From assembly GCA_017466525.1 (NCBI GenBank), contig JAFTTY010000033.1:1-61758 (forward strand): a DNA stretch of 61,758 nucleotides. Reading direction: 5' to 3'. Below are positions 50,757-59,517 of the stretch, in pieces (positions within the stretch are counted from its first letter, which is position 1; each line of letters starts with the position of its first letter). Made by a program: the position numbers and the translations under genes. The notes below the pieces were generated by a model. That model ran no database searches. It was given only the letters and a program-made list of their open reading frames with translations, and was not told the DNA's origin. This DNA is from Alphaproteobacteria bacterium. GTDB taxonomy: Bacteria > Pseudomonadota > Alphaproteobacteria > Rs-D84.

Positions 50757-52184
50757 TTATATCACTTCTGAATGAAAATGGGCATATATTTTTTCTGAGG
50801 CATTTTTCCCAAGCCCAGGAACATGTTTCAGCGCGTTTAAATCTGCGTCCATAATTGCGCGTACGGAACCAAAATGTTGCAACAGTGCCCGTTTGCGCGT
50901 TGGGCCGATACCATCTATTTCGTCCAGGACAGATGCCGTCATTTGTTTTGCGCGTACGTTGCGGTGGTATGTAATTACGAATCTGTGTGCTTCGTCCCGG
51001 ACGGTGCGCAGCATTAAAAATAGTTGACTGTCCTTTGGCAGGTCGCGAGATATTGTGCCGTCGGGTAAAATAAAGTGTTCGTCGCCGTTTCGGACTTCGC
51101 CCTTGGTGACACCCATAACAGGAATCCCGTTTGAGTTGCGTTTGGCGATTCGCCATTGTGCGATTCCACCATCGACGATTATTAAATCAAGTTTTGGCCC
51201 GCGTTCAGTTGCGCGTTTTACAAATTCTGCCATCATTGCAATGTCGTTGCCGGCGCGTGATTTGTCTTGTAATTTAAAGTGTCTGTATCCTGCTTTTATA
51301 AAACCATTGTGCCCAAATGTTATCATTGCGCCAACTGGTTGTTTGCCGAACAGGTGTGAATTGTCAAAAACGCCGACTGTTTTGACATTTATGCCAATCC
51401 ATTTTTCAAGTTCTGATACGTTTTTGTGCCAATCGATATTTGTTGTGTGTGTTGGCTTGCGCTGTATGCCGCGATTTGATGTGTGGGTTAGTGCGCTGAT
51501 TTTATCGCGTGTTATGGCAGCGTTTTCAAAGTCCATTTCTGATGAAAATTTTTTCATTTGTTCTGTTAAGTCTGCGACAATGGGCGTGCTGTCCCCGGTC
51601 AGGATTTTTCGTGCGGTGCGTACGCTTTTGTTATAATCTTCGACGTTAGGATTGCAACATGGTGCGCTGCAACGTCCAATTTGATGTAACAGGCATGGGC
51701 GTGCACGGTTTCGCATCTGGGTGTCTGTACATGTTCTGATTTGGCATACCTTTTGAATTGTTTTAATGGTTTCGTTCAGTGCAGATACTGATGGATATGG
51801 GCCATATACATCGCGACGTTGTGAAATTTTGCCACGAAATTTTAGCAGGCGTGGAAATTGTCCAGCGGTTAATGCCAACATTGGATACATCTTGCCATCG
51901 GTCAGCATGATGTTGTATTTTGGTTTTTGTGTTTTTATTAATTCTTGTTCACGTATTAGTGCGTCCGATTCGGTCGGTACGGTTTCCCAGTCAACGCGTG
52001 TGACCAGGGTGCGCATAACTTGTTTATGTAATTCCAATTTTGGAATATCTAAATATTGACGCAGGCGATTGGATATATTTTTGGCCTTGCCCACGTATAA
52101 TAGGTTGTTGTCGGCGTCGTACATCTTATAGACACCGGGTGCATTTGGGGCGTTGGCAATTAAATCAGAAAATTGAATATTCAT
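50757..52184 (-). CDS. uvrC: UvrABC nuclease subunit UvrC, compact form
   Basis: 475 aa versus about 600 in most bacteria. The GIY-YIG nuclease (APGVYKMYDADNNLLYVGKAKN), the cysteine region (CLLHQIGRCSAPC), the UVR helix (FSSEMDFENAAITRDKI), the RNase H-like nuclease (FDNSHLFG, IIVDGG, DEAHRF) and the final double HhH (LDEIDGIGPTRKRALLQHFGS; HVPGLGKNASEKI) are all present. About 120 residues usually lying between UVR and the RNase H-like domain are missing and replaced by a short linker. Both incision sites should work. Confidence 0.92.
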   Translation of the reverse strand: MNIQFSDLIANAPNAPGVYKMYDADNNLLYVGKAKNISNRLRQYLDIPKLELHKQVMRTLVTRVDWETVPTESDALIREQELIKTQKPKYNIMLTDGKMYPMLALTAGQFPRLLKFRGKISQRRDVYGPYPSVSALNETIKTIQKVCQIRTCTDTQMRNRARPCLLHQIGRCSAPCCNPNVEDYNKSVRTARKILTGDSTPIVADLTEQMKKFSSEMDFENAAITRDKISALTHTSNRGIQRKPTHTTNIDWHKNVSELEKWIGINVKTVGVFDNSHLFGKQPVGAMITFGHNGFIKAGYRHFKLQDKSRAGNDIAMMAEFVKRATERGPKLDLIIVDGGIAQWRIAKRNSNGIPVMGVTKGEVRNGDEHFILPDGTISRDLPKDSQLFLMLRTVRDEAHRFVITYHRNVRAKQMTASVLDEIDGIGPTRKRALLQHFGSVRAIMDADLNALKHVPGLGKNASEKIYAHFHSEVI

Positions 52185-52234
52185 AATGTTTATGATAGAA
52201 TAAGATTATGTAAATAGCAAATAGAGGTTAAAGT

Positions 52235-52699
52235 ATGAGACAAGAATCTGGTCGTTCAATTATTGAAATGTTGGGTGTTTTGGCAATTATGGGTGTTATT
52301 ACAGTCGGTGCAATCGCGATGATTTCACGTGCAATGCGTACCCAAAAACTGAATATGGTGAATGATGAAGTTATGCAAATAGTGACCATGGTGCGTAATA
52401 TTCACGGTGAATATGATGATTTTTCAAATATGAATGGAACGACGATTTTTGGTGCAATTGGTATGTCTAACAAGAATCCGTATGGTGGGTTGTATGAATT
52501 GGCGGTTGATTCTGCAAATCCGCGTCAATTTATTGTGACAATTAATGGATTGGGCAAAACAGAATGCGAATCGTTGTTGGCAAAAGGGTGGACAGATTCG
52601 GTCGGTTATCAAAAGTCTAATGGACAAGAAGGTGGTGCAACAGGAAGTTGCAGCAGTTCGGGTACAAATAATGTTGTCTATATTGTTTATGGTGAATAA
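52235..52699 (+). CDS. Type IV prepilin-like protein (PilS/type IVb pilin style)
   Basis: 154 aa with a short positive leader and a prepilin cleavage site: QESG^RSIIEMLGVLAIMGVITVG, where Glu at +5 and the hydrophobic helix fit a class III/IVb pilin. Two cysteines (TECESL; GSCSSS) near the C-terminus could form the D-region disulphide. Consistent with the TcpQ-like/PilN-secretin operon at 29.9-32.5 kb, though 20 kb away. The ribosome-binding site is weak (AGAGGTTAAAGT). Confidence 0.85.
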   Translation: MRQESGRSIIEMLGVLAIMGVITVGAIAMISRAMRTQKLNMVNDEVMQIVTMVRNIHGEYDDFSNMNGTTIFGAIGMSNKNPYGGLYELAVDSANPRQFIVTINGLGKTECESLLAKGWTDSVGYQKSNGQEGGATGSCSSSGTNNVVYIVYGE

Positions 52700-52734
52700 A
52701 TAACGGCTGAATTAATGCCAAGCGGGGTTGTGTA

Positions 52735-53706
52735 ATGGCAGACTTTATTCATGTTTCAAAGGTAGAAGACGGAACGCGCTTGTTGCGGTGGTTCCTGCGA
52801 CAGTTTCCGTCGATGCCCCAGCGTGAGTTTTATAAACTGTGTCGTGGTGGGCAAATTCGTGTGAATTCAAAACGTGTGCGCGGTCAAGAGATTTTGCGTG
52901 CTGGTGACGCGGTGCGTATTCCGCCAACAATTTTAAACTATACGACACCGCGTGCAAAAAAGACTGAAAGTGGAGATGTTTTTTCATTGTCGGATTTAGA
53001 GGCCTTGCGTCGTTGCATTATTCATGATGACGAAGATATAGTTGTCTTTAATAAGCCGGCTGGGCTGGCTGTGCAGGGCGGGACAGGAATTCGAAAGTCT
53101 GTGGATAAGATGGCGGCGGCTTTATTCCCGTATTCTAAGATTTCGCTGGTGCATCGTTTGGATAAAGAAACAAGTGGTTTGTTGGTTGTTGCAAAAACTC
53201 AAAAAGCGGCACAGATTTTGTCTGAACAGTTTCAAAATAAAACAGCGCACAAGGAATATTTGGCCCTATTAAATGGTAACGTGTCACAACGTCGTGGTGT
53301 TATTGATAATTATATGTTAAAGGGGCAGGTTTTTGATGAACCAAAACGTTTGAACAATGGAACGGGGCCACGTCCCCAGCGTGCAATCACAGATTATGAA
53401 GTCTTGGGTCAGGCGTGTGATTGTGTGTCGTGGGTTTGTTTTAAGCCAAAAACAGGTCGTACGCATCAGTTAAGATTGCATAGTGCATTTTGTTTGAATG
53501 CGCCAATCGTAGGTGACGGGTTGTATGGTGGGCGTCGTGTTTCTGATGGTATGTTGGCATCAATGATAGAAACAAATAACTTGTTTCTGTTCGCTTATCG
53601 ATTAACATTCCAGCACCCACGAACAGGAAAAATGTTAACGTTGCGGGCGATGGTGCCGGATTTTATGCAACCTGTTATTAAGTTTTTGGAATTGAAACTG
53701 CCATGA
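52735..53706 (+). CDS. RluC/RluD-family 23S rRNA pseudouridine synthase
   Basis: 323 aa. S4-like N-terminal domain (RLLRWFLRQFPSMPQREFYKLCRGGQIRVNSKRVRG), then the RsuA/RluA core with catalytic Asp in SLVHRLDKETSGLLVVAK, KEYLALLNG and GRTHQLRLHSAF. The pattern is closest to RluC, which modifies 23S rRNA positions 955, 2504 and 2580 in E. coli, but target cannot be fixed by eye. Overlaps the next gene by four bases. Confidence 0.9.
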   Translation: MADFIHVSKVEDGTRLLRWFLRQFPSMPQREFYKLCRGGQIRVNSKRVRGQEILRAGDAVRIPPTILNYTTPRAKKTESGDVFSLSDLEALRRCIIHDDEDIVVFNKPAGLAVQGGTGIRKSVDKMAAALFPYSKISLVHRLDKETSGLLVVAKTQKAAQILSEQFQNKTAHKEYLALLNGNVSQRRGVIDNYMLKGQVFDEPKRLNNGTGPRPQRAITDYEVLGQACDCVSWVCFKPKTGRTHQLRLHSAFCLNAPIVGDGLYGGRRVSDGMLASMIETNNLFLFAYRLTFQHPRTGKMLTLRAMVPDFMQPVIKFLELKLP

Positions 53707-55778
53707 GGATAAGAAAAAACAGATTTTGGTCGATACTAAGGTTTGTTGGTCTGATTATTATTGGACTGGCGGTTGCGTTGTTTGTGGCGTTAAGTCGTGT
53801 TAATCTGGAAACGCTGCGTGGAAATATTTTGACTATATTGCGTGATTCAACGGGTATGCCTGTGGAAATTGATGGCGCGGTGTCGTGGAAGTTTTCAATG
53901 CGTCCCAGAATAGAATTAAATCAGGTGCGAATCGCAAATGCAGCGTGGGCAAAAAATAAATATGCATTTAGTGCAGAAAAAATAGACGTTCGTTTAAATT
54001 TGATTTCTTTGTTTCGTGACAGGCCAACTATTCAAAATGTGCGTGTGCATAATGCGGAAATAAATATAGAACGAAATTCATCTGGCCAATATTCTGTTGA
54101 AAAATTAGCGCAGACAGAAAGTGTTCCAGAACAGGGAAATGTGGTTAAAGAACCCGAAAAATACCCGTTCAAAGACGCAGGGCTTGGTGGTGTTCAGATT
54201 TTGAATTTAAAGATTAATTTTCTGGGTGATAAATATTCGTTGGCTGGCTTTAATATTCGGTTGATGCCAAATAAAAATGAACGTGAATATTCGGGATGGA
54301 TTAAGCCAGATACAGATGTAATTCCGTTTATTATTTCGATGGGTGAATATAATTCGACACGAAAAATTTATCCTGTGCGTGTTGCGCTGTCTACGGGTGG
54401 TGATGCATTGATTGCGGACCTGGCACTAGAAGGAACCAGTAAATTACCAATTGATTTTATCGTTCGGGGGGATGTTCCTGATGCAAATATATTTGGTAAG
54501 ATGTTTGGTATTAACTTATCCGATGTGCCTACGTTACGATTAAATGTTGCAGGTGGTTTAGAGCATAAAAAGATTTCTTTGCGTAAATCATCTATATCGG
54601 TTCGTGGAACAGAATTTACGCTGTCTGGTGATTATGACTGGGGAAAAAGTGAGCCGGTATTAAACGCGCAAATTTATTCGCCTGGGGTTAATTTGGTTAC
54701 AATGTTCCCTGATTTTTATGCTAAAAAACGTGACAAGTCAGGACGTAAGTTAAATGTTTTTAAAGATATACCATTGTTTGGTGATTTGATGCTGGGGCGT
54801 GTGGCAAACATTAGAATCAAGTTAGATAACTTAATTGTTTATCGTGATATGAATATTCGCAATATTGATTTGCGATTTCAGTTGAAAAATAATGTTGCGC
54901 GCCTTGATGGTGATGTTGTGTTTGCCGGTGGTGGTGTTGATTTGGGAATTGATGCAGATATAGATGATTCTGGGCGGTTGTGGTTGCGTGCTGCAGCGCA
55001 GGCAGAAAATGTCGAAGTTGGACAAATATTGAAAGAAATCAGAAAAACAGAATTTTTGTCTGATTTGCCTGTTAATGTTGATTTGTTTGTTTTGGCAAAT
55101 GGACGTGATTTGTCAGAAGTTATGCAGACGATTACTGGGCCTGTTCAGGTTTATTCTGTGGGGACGGGATATGCGCATTCTGCGCTGGTGGCATATATGT
55201 ATGGTACGGATTTTTTAACATCCCTGCGTCATGGGATTCAGGATTTGTTTCGTACGGAAAAAAAGCATAATCAGATAAAGATTTCGTGTATGGCATTGAA
55301 TGCGAAATTGCGTGATGGTGTGTTTGAAACACAAAATGGGTTCGCCATAGAAACAAATGCGATTAATATTCGTCTGGGGGGCAGTTTGAACTTAGGTGAT
55401 GAAGAAATGAAATTGTCTTTGACAACCGTTCCTGTTCGTGGTTTAAAACTGTCGTTGACAGGTAATGTTGTGAATTCAATTGAGTTGACAGGCAGTTTGG
55501 CGCGTCCTAATATTAAGATAAGTGGGGCAGCAGTTGCAGGCAAGGTTGCGTCGGCAACAGGCTTGGGATTGTTATTGGCACCATTTACGGGCGGCATTGG
55601 TTTGGTTGCAGGTGCGGGGGTTGGACTGATTGCGGGCGATTTGTTGGAAAATTGGCTGGCAGATGTTCATCCGTGCGAAACGGCGATGGATCGCGGTGCG
55701 CCAACATTTCGTGATGACCCGGAATGGTTGGGGGTGCCTGTAAAGGATTTGATGAAAGATGTTTTAGAAAATAAATAA
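53703..55778 (+). CDS. AsmA-family inner-membrane protein
   Basis: 691 aa. An N-terminal helix (SILRFVGLIIIGLAVALFVAL) precedes the AsmA domain: NLETLRGNILTILRDSTGMPVEIDGAVSWKFSMRPRIELNQVRIANAAWA, and a long beta-rich periplasmic bridge. C-terminal AsmA_2-like region (LRDGVFETQNGFAIETNAINIRLGGSLNLGDEEMKL) and a Gly-rich hydrophobic end. Implicated in moving phospholipids to the outer membrane. Coupled upstream to the pseudouridine synthase, and followed by cdaA 14 bp later. Confidence 0.88.
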   Translation: MRIRKNRFWSILRFVGLIIIGLAVALFVALSRVNLETLRGNILTILRDSTGMPVEIDGAVSWKFSMRPRIELNQVRIANAAWAKNKYAFSAEKIDVRLNLISLFRDRPTIQNVRVHNAEINIERNSSGQYSVEKLAQTESVPEQGNVVKEPEKYPFKDAGLGGVQILNLKINFLGDKYSLAGFNIRLMPNKNEREYSGWIKPDTDVIPFIISMGEYNSTRKIYPVRVALSTGGDALIADLALEGTSKLPIDFIVRGDVPDANIFGKMFGINLSDVPTLRLNVAGGLEHKKISLRKSSISVRGTEFTLSGDYDWGKSEPVLNAQIYSPGVNLVTMFPDFYAKKRDKSGRKLNVFKDIPLFGDLMLGRVANIRIKLDNLIVYRDMNIRNIDLRFQLKNNVARLDGDVVFAGGGVDLGIDADIDDSGRLWLRAAAQAENVEVGQILKEIRKTEFLSDLPVNVDLFVLANGRDLSEVMQTITGPVQVYSVGTGYAHSALVAYMYGTDFLTSLRHGIQDLFRTEKKHNQIKISCMALNAKLRDGVFETQNGFAIETNAINIRLGGSLNLGDEEMKLSLTTVPVRGLKLSLTGNVVNSIELTGSLARPNIKISGAAVAGKVASATGLGLLLAPFTGGIGLVAGAGVGLIAGDLLENWLADVHPCETAMDRGAPTFRDDPEWLGVPVKDLMKDVLENK

Positions 55779-55792
55779 AAAAAGGTGAATAT

Positions 55793-56551
55793 ATGTTTAG
55801 TTGGATTAGTCTTATTCAGGTTTTTGTTATAGTTTTGTGTATATGGTTGTTTTATTCGACGTTTATTAAAAATACACAGTCTGAAAAATTGGTGCGTGGT
55901 TTGTTGGGCCTGGGGGCGTTGTGGGTATTTAGTTTTCTGTTGTCGTGGGCGCATTTAGATTTGCTGGCGACGTTTTTGCATTATACAGCATTGTTCTTGT
56001 CGTTAAGTTTAATTGTGGTTTTTCAACCAGAATTGCGAAAATTTGTAGCGTTGCTGGGTAATGTTGAAGGATGGCGTCGTATGTTCAAGCGTGGCGGTGT
56101 GAAAACGAAAGATACGCGTGCATTGGACGCGATTGTGTCGGCGGTTGAATATATGTCTGCGAAACGTACAGGGGCACTGATTGTATTTTCGAATTTGCTG
56201 AACGATAGTGCGATTGATAAAAAAGGTGTTGCAATAGATGCCAGAATTTCCAGTGAATTATTGTTGACGATATTCTTTAATAAAACACCATTGCATGACG
56301 GGGCAGTTATTATTGAAAATGAACGTATTGCGTATGCAGGTGGGATTTTGCCGTTGTCGCAAAATAATTTGAATTGGAAATATGGAACGCGTCATCGTGC
56401 AGCATTGGGGTTAAGTGAGGTTTCGTCAGCCGTTGTACTGGTTGTATCTGAAGAAAGTGGTGATATCTCAATCGCTGAAAAAGGGAAGTTTACAAAGTAT
56501 GATGATATAAAGAAGTTGCGTGCAAGATTGGAAAAAGTAATGGTAAAATAA
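55793..56551 (+). CDS. cdaA: Diadenylate cyclase CdaA (c-di-AMP synthase)
   Basis: 252 aa. Three N-terminal helices (LIQVFVIVLCIWLFYSTFI; GLLGLGALWVFSFLLSW; FLHYTALFLSLSLIVVFQPE) and then a DAC domain with both catalytic motifs, DGA (PLHDGAVII) and RHR (GTRHRAALGLSE), plus ALIVFSN and VVSEESGDISIAEKG. It makes c-di-AMP from two ATP. Usual partners cdaR and glmM are absent; it follows an AsmA-family gene by 14 bp. In alphaproteobacteria this enzyme is uncommon. The assignment itself is firm. Confidence 0.93.
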   Translation: MFSWISLIQVFVIVLCIWLFYSTFIKNTQSEKLVRGLLGLGALWVFSFLLSWAHLDLLATFLHYTALFLSLSLIVVFQPELRKFVALLGNVEGWRRMFKRGGVKTKDTRALDAIVSAVEYMSAKRTGALIVFSNLLNDSAIDKKGVAIDARISSELLLTIFFNKTPLHDGAVIIENERIAYAGGILPLSQNNLNWKYGTRHRAALGLSEVSSAVVLVVSEESGDISIAEKGKFTKYDDIKKLRARLEKVMVK

Positions 56552-56554
56552 AAA

Positions 56555-56581
56555 AGTCCCCGATGCCGGGGGCTTTTTTTG
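56555..56581 (+). terminator. Terminator of cdaA
   Basis: Stem AGTCCCC/GGGGGCT followed by T7. Confidence 0.88.
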
Positions 56582-56609
56582 ATTTTTTGTTTTTATTATG
56601 TATTTGGTC

Positions 56610-56639
56610 TTGCACCGAATCGCTGTTTTTTGGTAAAGT
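56610..56639 (+). promoter_or_regulatory. Promoter of dnaN with internal GANTC
   Basis: TTGCAC and TAAAGT with an 18-bp spacer, about 57 bp before the ATG. GAATC (56617-56621) lies just after the -35 in the same position as in the TcpQ-operon promoter. Confidence 0.65.
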
Positions 56640-56695
56640 TATGACAAAAGAGTGTAGGAACACATATACACAGATAAAGGAAACAGGAGCGTATT

Positions 56696-57814
56696 ATGGA
56701 ATTTTCAGTATTTCGTCAGGTCTTGATACGTGCGCTGGGACATATGCAGTCCATCGTAGAAAAGCGCGCAACACTGCCGATATTGATGAATGTTAAGATA
56801 GAGGTTGCAGACGATTTAATCTTGTCGGCAACAAATGTTGATTTGGAATTGGTTGAACATGTTGCTGCTGATATTACATTGGGTGGCAAGGTGACTGTGC
56901 CTGTTCAGATGTTGTATGATATTGTTCGTAAATTGCCAGACGATGCAGAAATTTCTTTTAAGCAGTCGGGCGATCAATTGGTTGTTTCCAGTGGGCGTGC
57001 GGTTTTCCGTTTGCCAACATTGCCGGCGGAAAATTTCCCGGCCATGGCGGGTAGTAATCTGACGACCAAGTTTCAGATGACAACAGGTGACTTGGCACAT
57101 TTGATTAATCAGACGAAATTTGCAATTCCAACAGATGATGTGCGTTATCATTTGGGGGGAATTTATTTCCATATCGCAGATGATTCTGGTGAAAAGAAAC
57201 TGACGGCGGTTGCCACAGACGCCCAGCGTTTGGCGCTATGTGCAATACCGGCACCGGCGGGCAGTGCAGAAATGCCATCTGTGATTTTACCACGTCGTGT
57301 AATTGGCGAATTGTCAAAGTTGCTGGAAGATGCAAATGTAGACGATGTTATGGTTGAATTGTCTGATACCAAGGCACGTTTCACAGTTGGCGCCGCAACA
57401 TTGACCAGCAAGTTGGTTGATGCGCAATATCCAAACTATCGTGTTGTGATTCCAAATGGCAATGACAAGATTGCAATCCTGGACAGAAAACAGTTTATTA
57501 ATGCGGTTGACTTGGTGTCTGTTGCCAGTGTTGACAAGACAAAGTCTGTTCAATTGACATTCAGTATGAATAAATTGGTTATTAATGCGTCCAGTCCAGA
57601 TGCAGGTACCGCAACCCAGGAATTAGACATTGAATATAATGGTGACAGTTCATTCACGGTTGTCTTTAATGTAAAATTCTTGTTGGATGTCGCGGGTCAG
57701 GTCGAAGGTGAAAAGTTCCAGATGGAAATGCAGGATCCATTGGCACCGACCAAGATTAATTCAACGGACAAGAATACAGATGCGTTATATGTATTGATGC
57801 CAATGCGCATGTAA
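56696..57814 (+). CDS. dnaN: DNA polymerase III beta sliding clamp
   Basis: 372 aa, three repeated clamp domains. MEFSVFRQVLIRALGHMQSIVEKRATLPILMN, IELVEHVAADI, KLPDDAEI, FAIPTDDVRYHLGGIYF, ATDAQRLALC and LDRKQFINAVDLVSVASVDKTKSVQL, ending in the clamp-typical ALYVLMPMRM. The ribosome-binding site (ACAGGAG) is good. Immediately after the stop starts the first of two near-identical non-coding modules. Confidence 0.96.
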   Translation: MEFSVFRQVLIRALGHMQSIVEKRATLPILMNVKIEVADDLILSATNVDLELVEHVAADITLGGKVTVPVQMLYDIVRKLPDDAEISFKQSGDQLVVSSGRAVFRLPTLPAENFPAMAGSNLTTKFQMTTGDLAHLINQTKFAIPTDDVRYHLGGIYFHIADDSGEKKLTAVATDAQRLALCAIPAPAGSAEMPSVILPRRVIGELSKLLEDANVDDVMVELSDTKARFTVGAATLTSKLVDAQYPNYRVVIPNGNDKIAILDRKQFINAVDLVSVASVDKTKSVQLTFSMNKLVINASSPDAGTATQELDIEYNGDSSFTVVFNVKFLLDVAGQVEGEKFQMEMQDPLAPTKINSTDKNTDALYVLMPMRM

Positions 57815-58002
57815 AAAATAAAAAATTAAATATAATAATTCATCTAAAAACAAATCGGGAATCTCATGTAGCGTCTGTACACTACTATTCCCGCTTTGCT
57901 TTTATCTAAATCATTCTATTTAATTTTCGCATGGCAAGGGGTGTGGTGGCGCCGGCTCATGTAGCGTCTGTACATTACGCCGGTGTTTTTGGTTGTATCT
58001 AA
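57815..58002 (+). repeat. Twin-hairpin non-coding module, copy 1 (after dnaN)
   Basis: 188 bp starting at the base after the dnaN stop. Two hairpins: the first stem CGGGAAT/ATTCCCG (57855-57893), the second stem CGCCGGC/GCCGGTG (about 57949-57984). Both enclose CTCATGTAGCGTCTGTACA followed by (C/T)TAC, itself folding as GTAG/CTAC. The second hairpin is followed by a T run. It is about 95% identical to the module at 59322. Likely a structured RNA or a tandem terminator. Confidence 0.7.
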
Positions 58003-58090
58003 CTCATTCTATTTATTTGTTTTTTTGTCTGGGGGTGGGGCAATAAATTGTGGCATAGAATAAAAAATCCCGCCGTCTGGCGGAGTCTGG

Positions 58091-58118
58091 TTGCAATTTG
58101 GATTTTTTATGGTATTAT
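58091..58118 (+). promoter_or_regulatory. Promoter of ppa
   Basis: TTGCAA and TATTAT with a 16-bp spacer, 30 bp before the start codon. Just upstream is a CCGCC/GGCGG hairpin (58070-58083). Confidence 0.55.
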
Positions 58119-58147
58119 TTTGTCAATAATTAGTTAAGAGGTTTTTT

Positions 58148-58693
58148 ATGACACTTGAAAAATTGGCACCAGGTAAATTGCCGCCTAAAAAAATGAATGC
58201 GATTATTGAAATTCCTGAAAATGGGCATGTAAAATATGAAATTGATAAAGAAACTGGCCTGTTAAAGGTAGACAGAATTTTGCACGCGCCAATGGCGTAT
58301 CCAGCGAACTATGGTTATTTCCCGGGAACCTTGGGTGATGATGGCGACCCGTTGGATTGTGTGGTTGTTTGTAATGCGCCGCTGCGTCCAGGTGTTTTGA
58401 TTGAGGTTCGGCCAATCGGTGCATTGTTGATGGAAGATCAGGCAGGTGGTGATGAAAAAATCATCTGTGTGCCACGTGATAAAATTGATCCGTATTATGA
58501 AAAAATAGAATTTATCGAACAATTGCCAGAAATTCTGCGTTCTAAAATTGAATACTTTTTCTTGCATTATAAGGATTTGCAGTCAAATGCCTGGTCGCGT
58601 GTAAAGGGGTGGGCAGATAGAGAGACGGCAGATAAATTAATTATGGACAGTATTGATAGATATTGGGCGCGTAAACGTGAAGAAGGACAATAA
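58148..58693 (+). CDS. ppa: Inorganic pyrophosphatase (family I)
   Basis: 181 aa. Hydrolyses PPi to drive biosynthesis. The signature DDGDPLDCVVV holds the metal-binding Asp residues; APMAYPANYGYFPGTLGDDGDP and IEYFFLHYKDLQ are typical. Start ATG 58148 with GAGG upstream. It lies between the two twin-hairpin modules together with efp. Confidence 0.96.
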   Translation: MTLEKLAPGKLPPKKMNAIIEIPENGHVKYEIDKETGLLKVDRILHAPMAYPANYGYFPGTLGDDGDPLDCVVVCNAPLRPGVLIEVRPIGALLMEDQAGGDEKIICVPRDKIDPYYEKIEFIEQLPEILRSKIEYFFLHYKDLQSNAWSRVKGWADRETADKLIMDSIDRYWARKREEGQ

Positions 58694-58758
58694 GTCCTTG
58701 CGTTGTGCAGTCTTATCCGTATAATCATTATCGGTTTTTAAAGAAAAGAGGTAAATAA

Positions 58759-59328
58759 ATGGCATCTTATATTGCAAATGATATGCGTGTTGGTTGGGTG
58801 ATTTCGCATAATGGTAAACGTTATTCTGTTACATCTATTACCAAGGTTAAGCCGGGCAAGGGTGGCGCGTTTGTTCAGGCGGACCTGCGTGATATTGATT
58901 CTGGGAACAAGGGTGGTGACCGTTGGCGTGCAGAAGATAAAGTTGAAAAGTTGATGGTCGAAGATTTTGATTGCCAATATCTGTATGCAGATGGTACAGA
59001 TGCCTTCTTTATGAATTTGTCTGATTATGAACAGTTTACAATGCCAGTAGATTCATTGGGTGAAGCGATGAAATTCTTGGCGCCGGAAATGACGGTAAAG
59101 GCAAACTTTGTTGAAGGTCAGCCTGTATCAATTTCTTTGCCAAAGACAGTTGTTGCGGTTGTTGAAGAAACAGAACCTGCGTTAAAAGGTCAGACTGTTT
59201 CGGGCAGTGGTGGTAAACCTGCAATCTTGGACAATGGTGTTCGTGTTCAGGTTCCTGTGTTTATCGAACAAGGCGAAAAGATTGTTGTGAATACTGAGAC
59301 CTTGGAATACGTCGAACGCGCAAAATAA
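58759..59328 (+). CDS. efp: Translation elongation factor P
   Basis: 189 aa. Relieves ribosome stalling at polyproline. KOW-like domain I with KPGKGGAFVQADLRD (the Lys in PGKGG is the usual modification site), OB domain II with YLYADGTDAFFMNLSDYEQ, and domain III ending in GEKIVVNTETLEYVERAK. Ribosome-binding site AAAGAGG. Its stop codon is inside the second twin-hairpin module. Confidence 0.95.
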   Translation: MASYIANDMRVGWVISHNGKRYSVTSITKVKPGKGGAFVQADLRDIDSGNKGGDRWRAEDKVEKLMVEDFDCQYLYADGTDAFFMNLSDYEQFTMPVDSLGEAMKFLAPEMTVKANFVEGQPVSISLPKTVVAVVEETEPALKGQTVSGSGGKPAILDNGVRVQVPVFIEQGEKIVVNTETLEYVERAK

Positions 59329-59510
59329 AAAATTAAATATAATAATTCATCTAAAAACAAATCGGGAATCTCATGTAGCGTCTGTACACTACGATTCCCG
59401 CTTTGTTTTTATCTAAATCATTCTATTTAATTTTTCCCATGGCAAGGGGTGTGGTGGCGTCGGCTCATGTAGCGTCTGTACACTACGCCGGTGTTTTTGG
59501 TTGTATCTAA
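59322..59510 (+). repeat. Twin-hairpin non-coding module, copy 2 (after efp)
   Basis: Near-identical to 57815-58002. The first hairpin differs only at an unpaired base next to the inner CTAC. In the second hairpin the outer stem reads CGTCGGC/GCCGGTG (C to T makes U-G instead of C-G) and the inner GTAG/CTAC replaces GTAG/TTAC. The module begins seven bases before the efp stop ends and sits between efp and the convergent fba gene. Confidence 0.7.
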
Positions 59511-59517
59511 TTTATTT

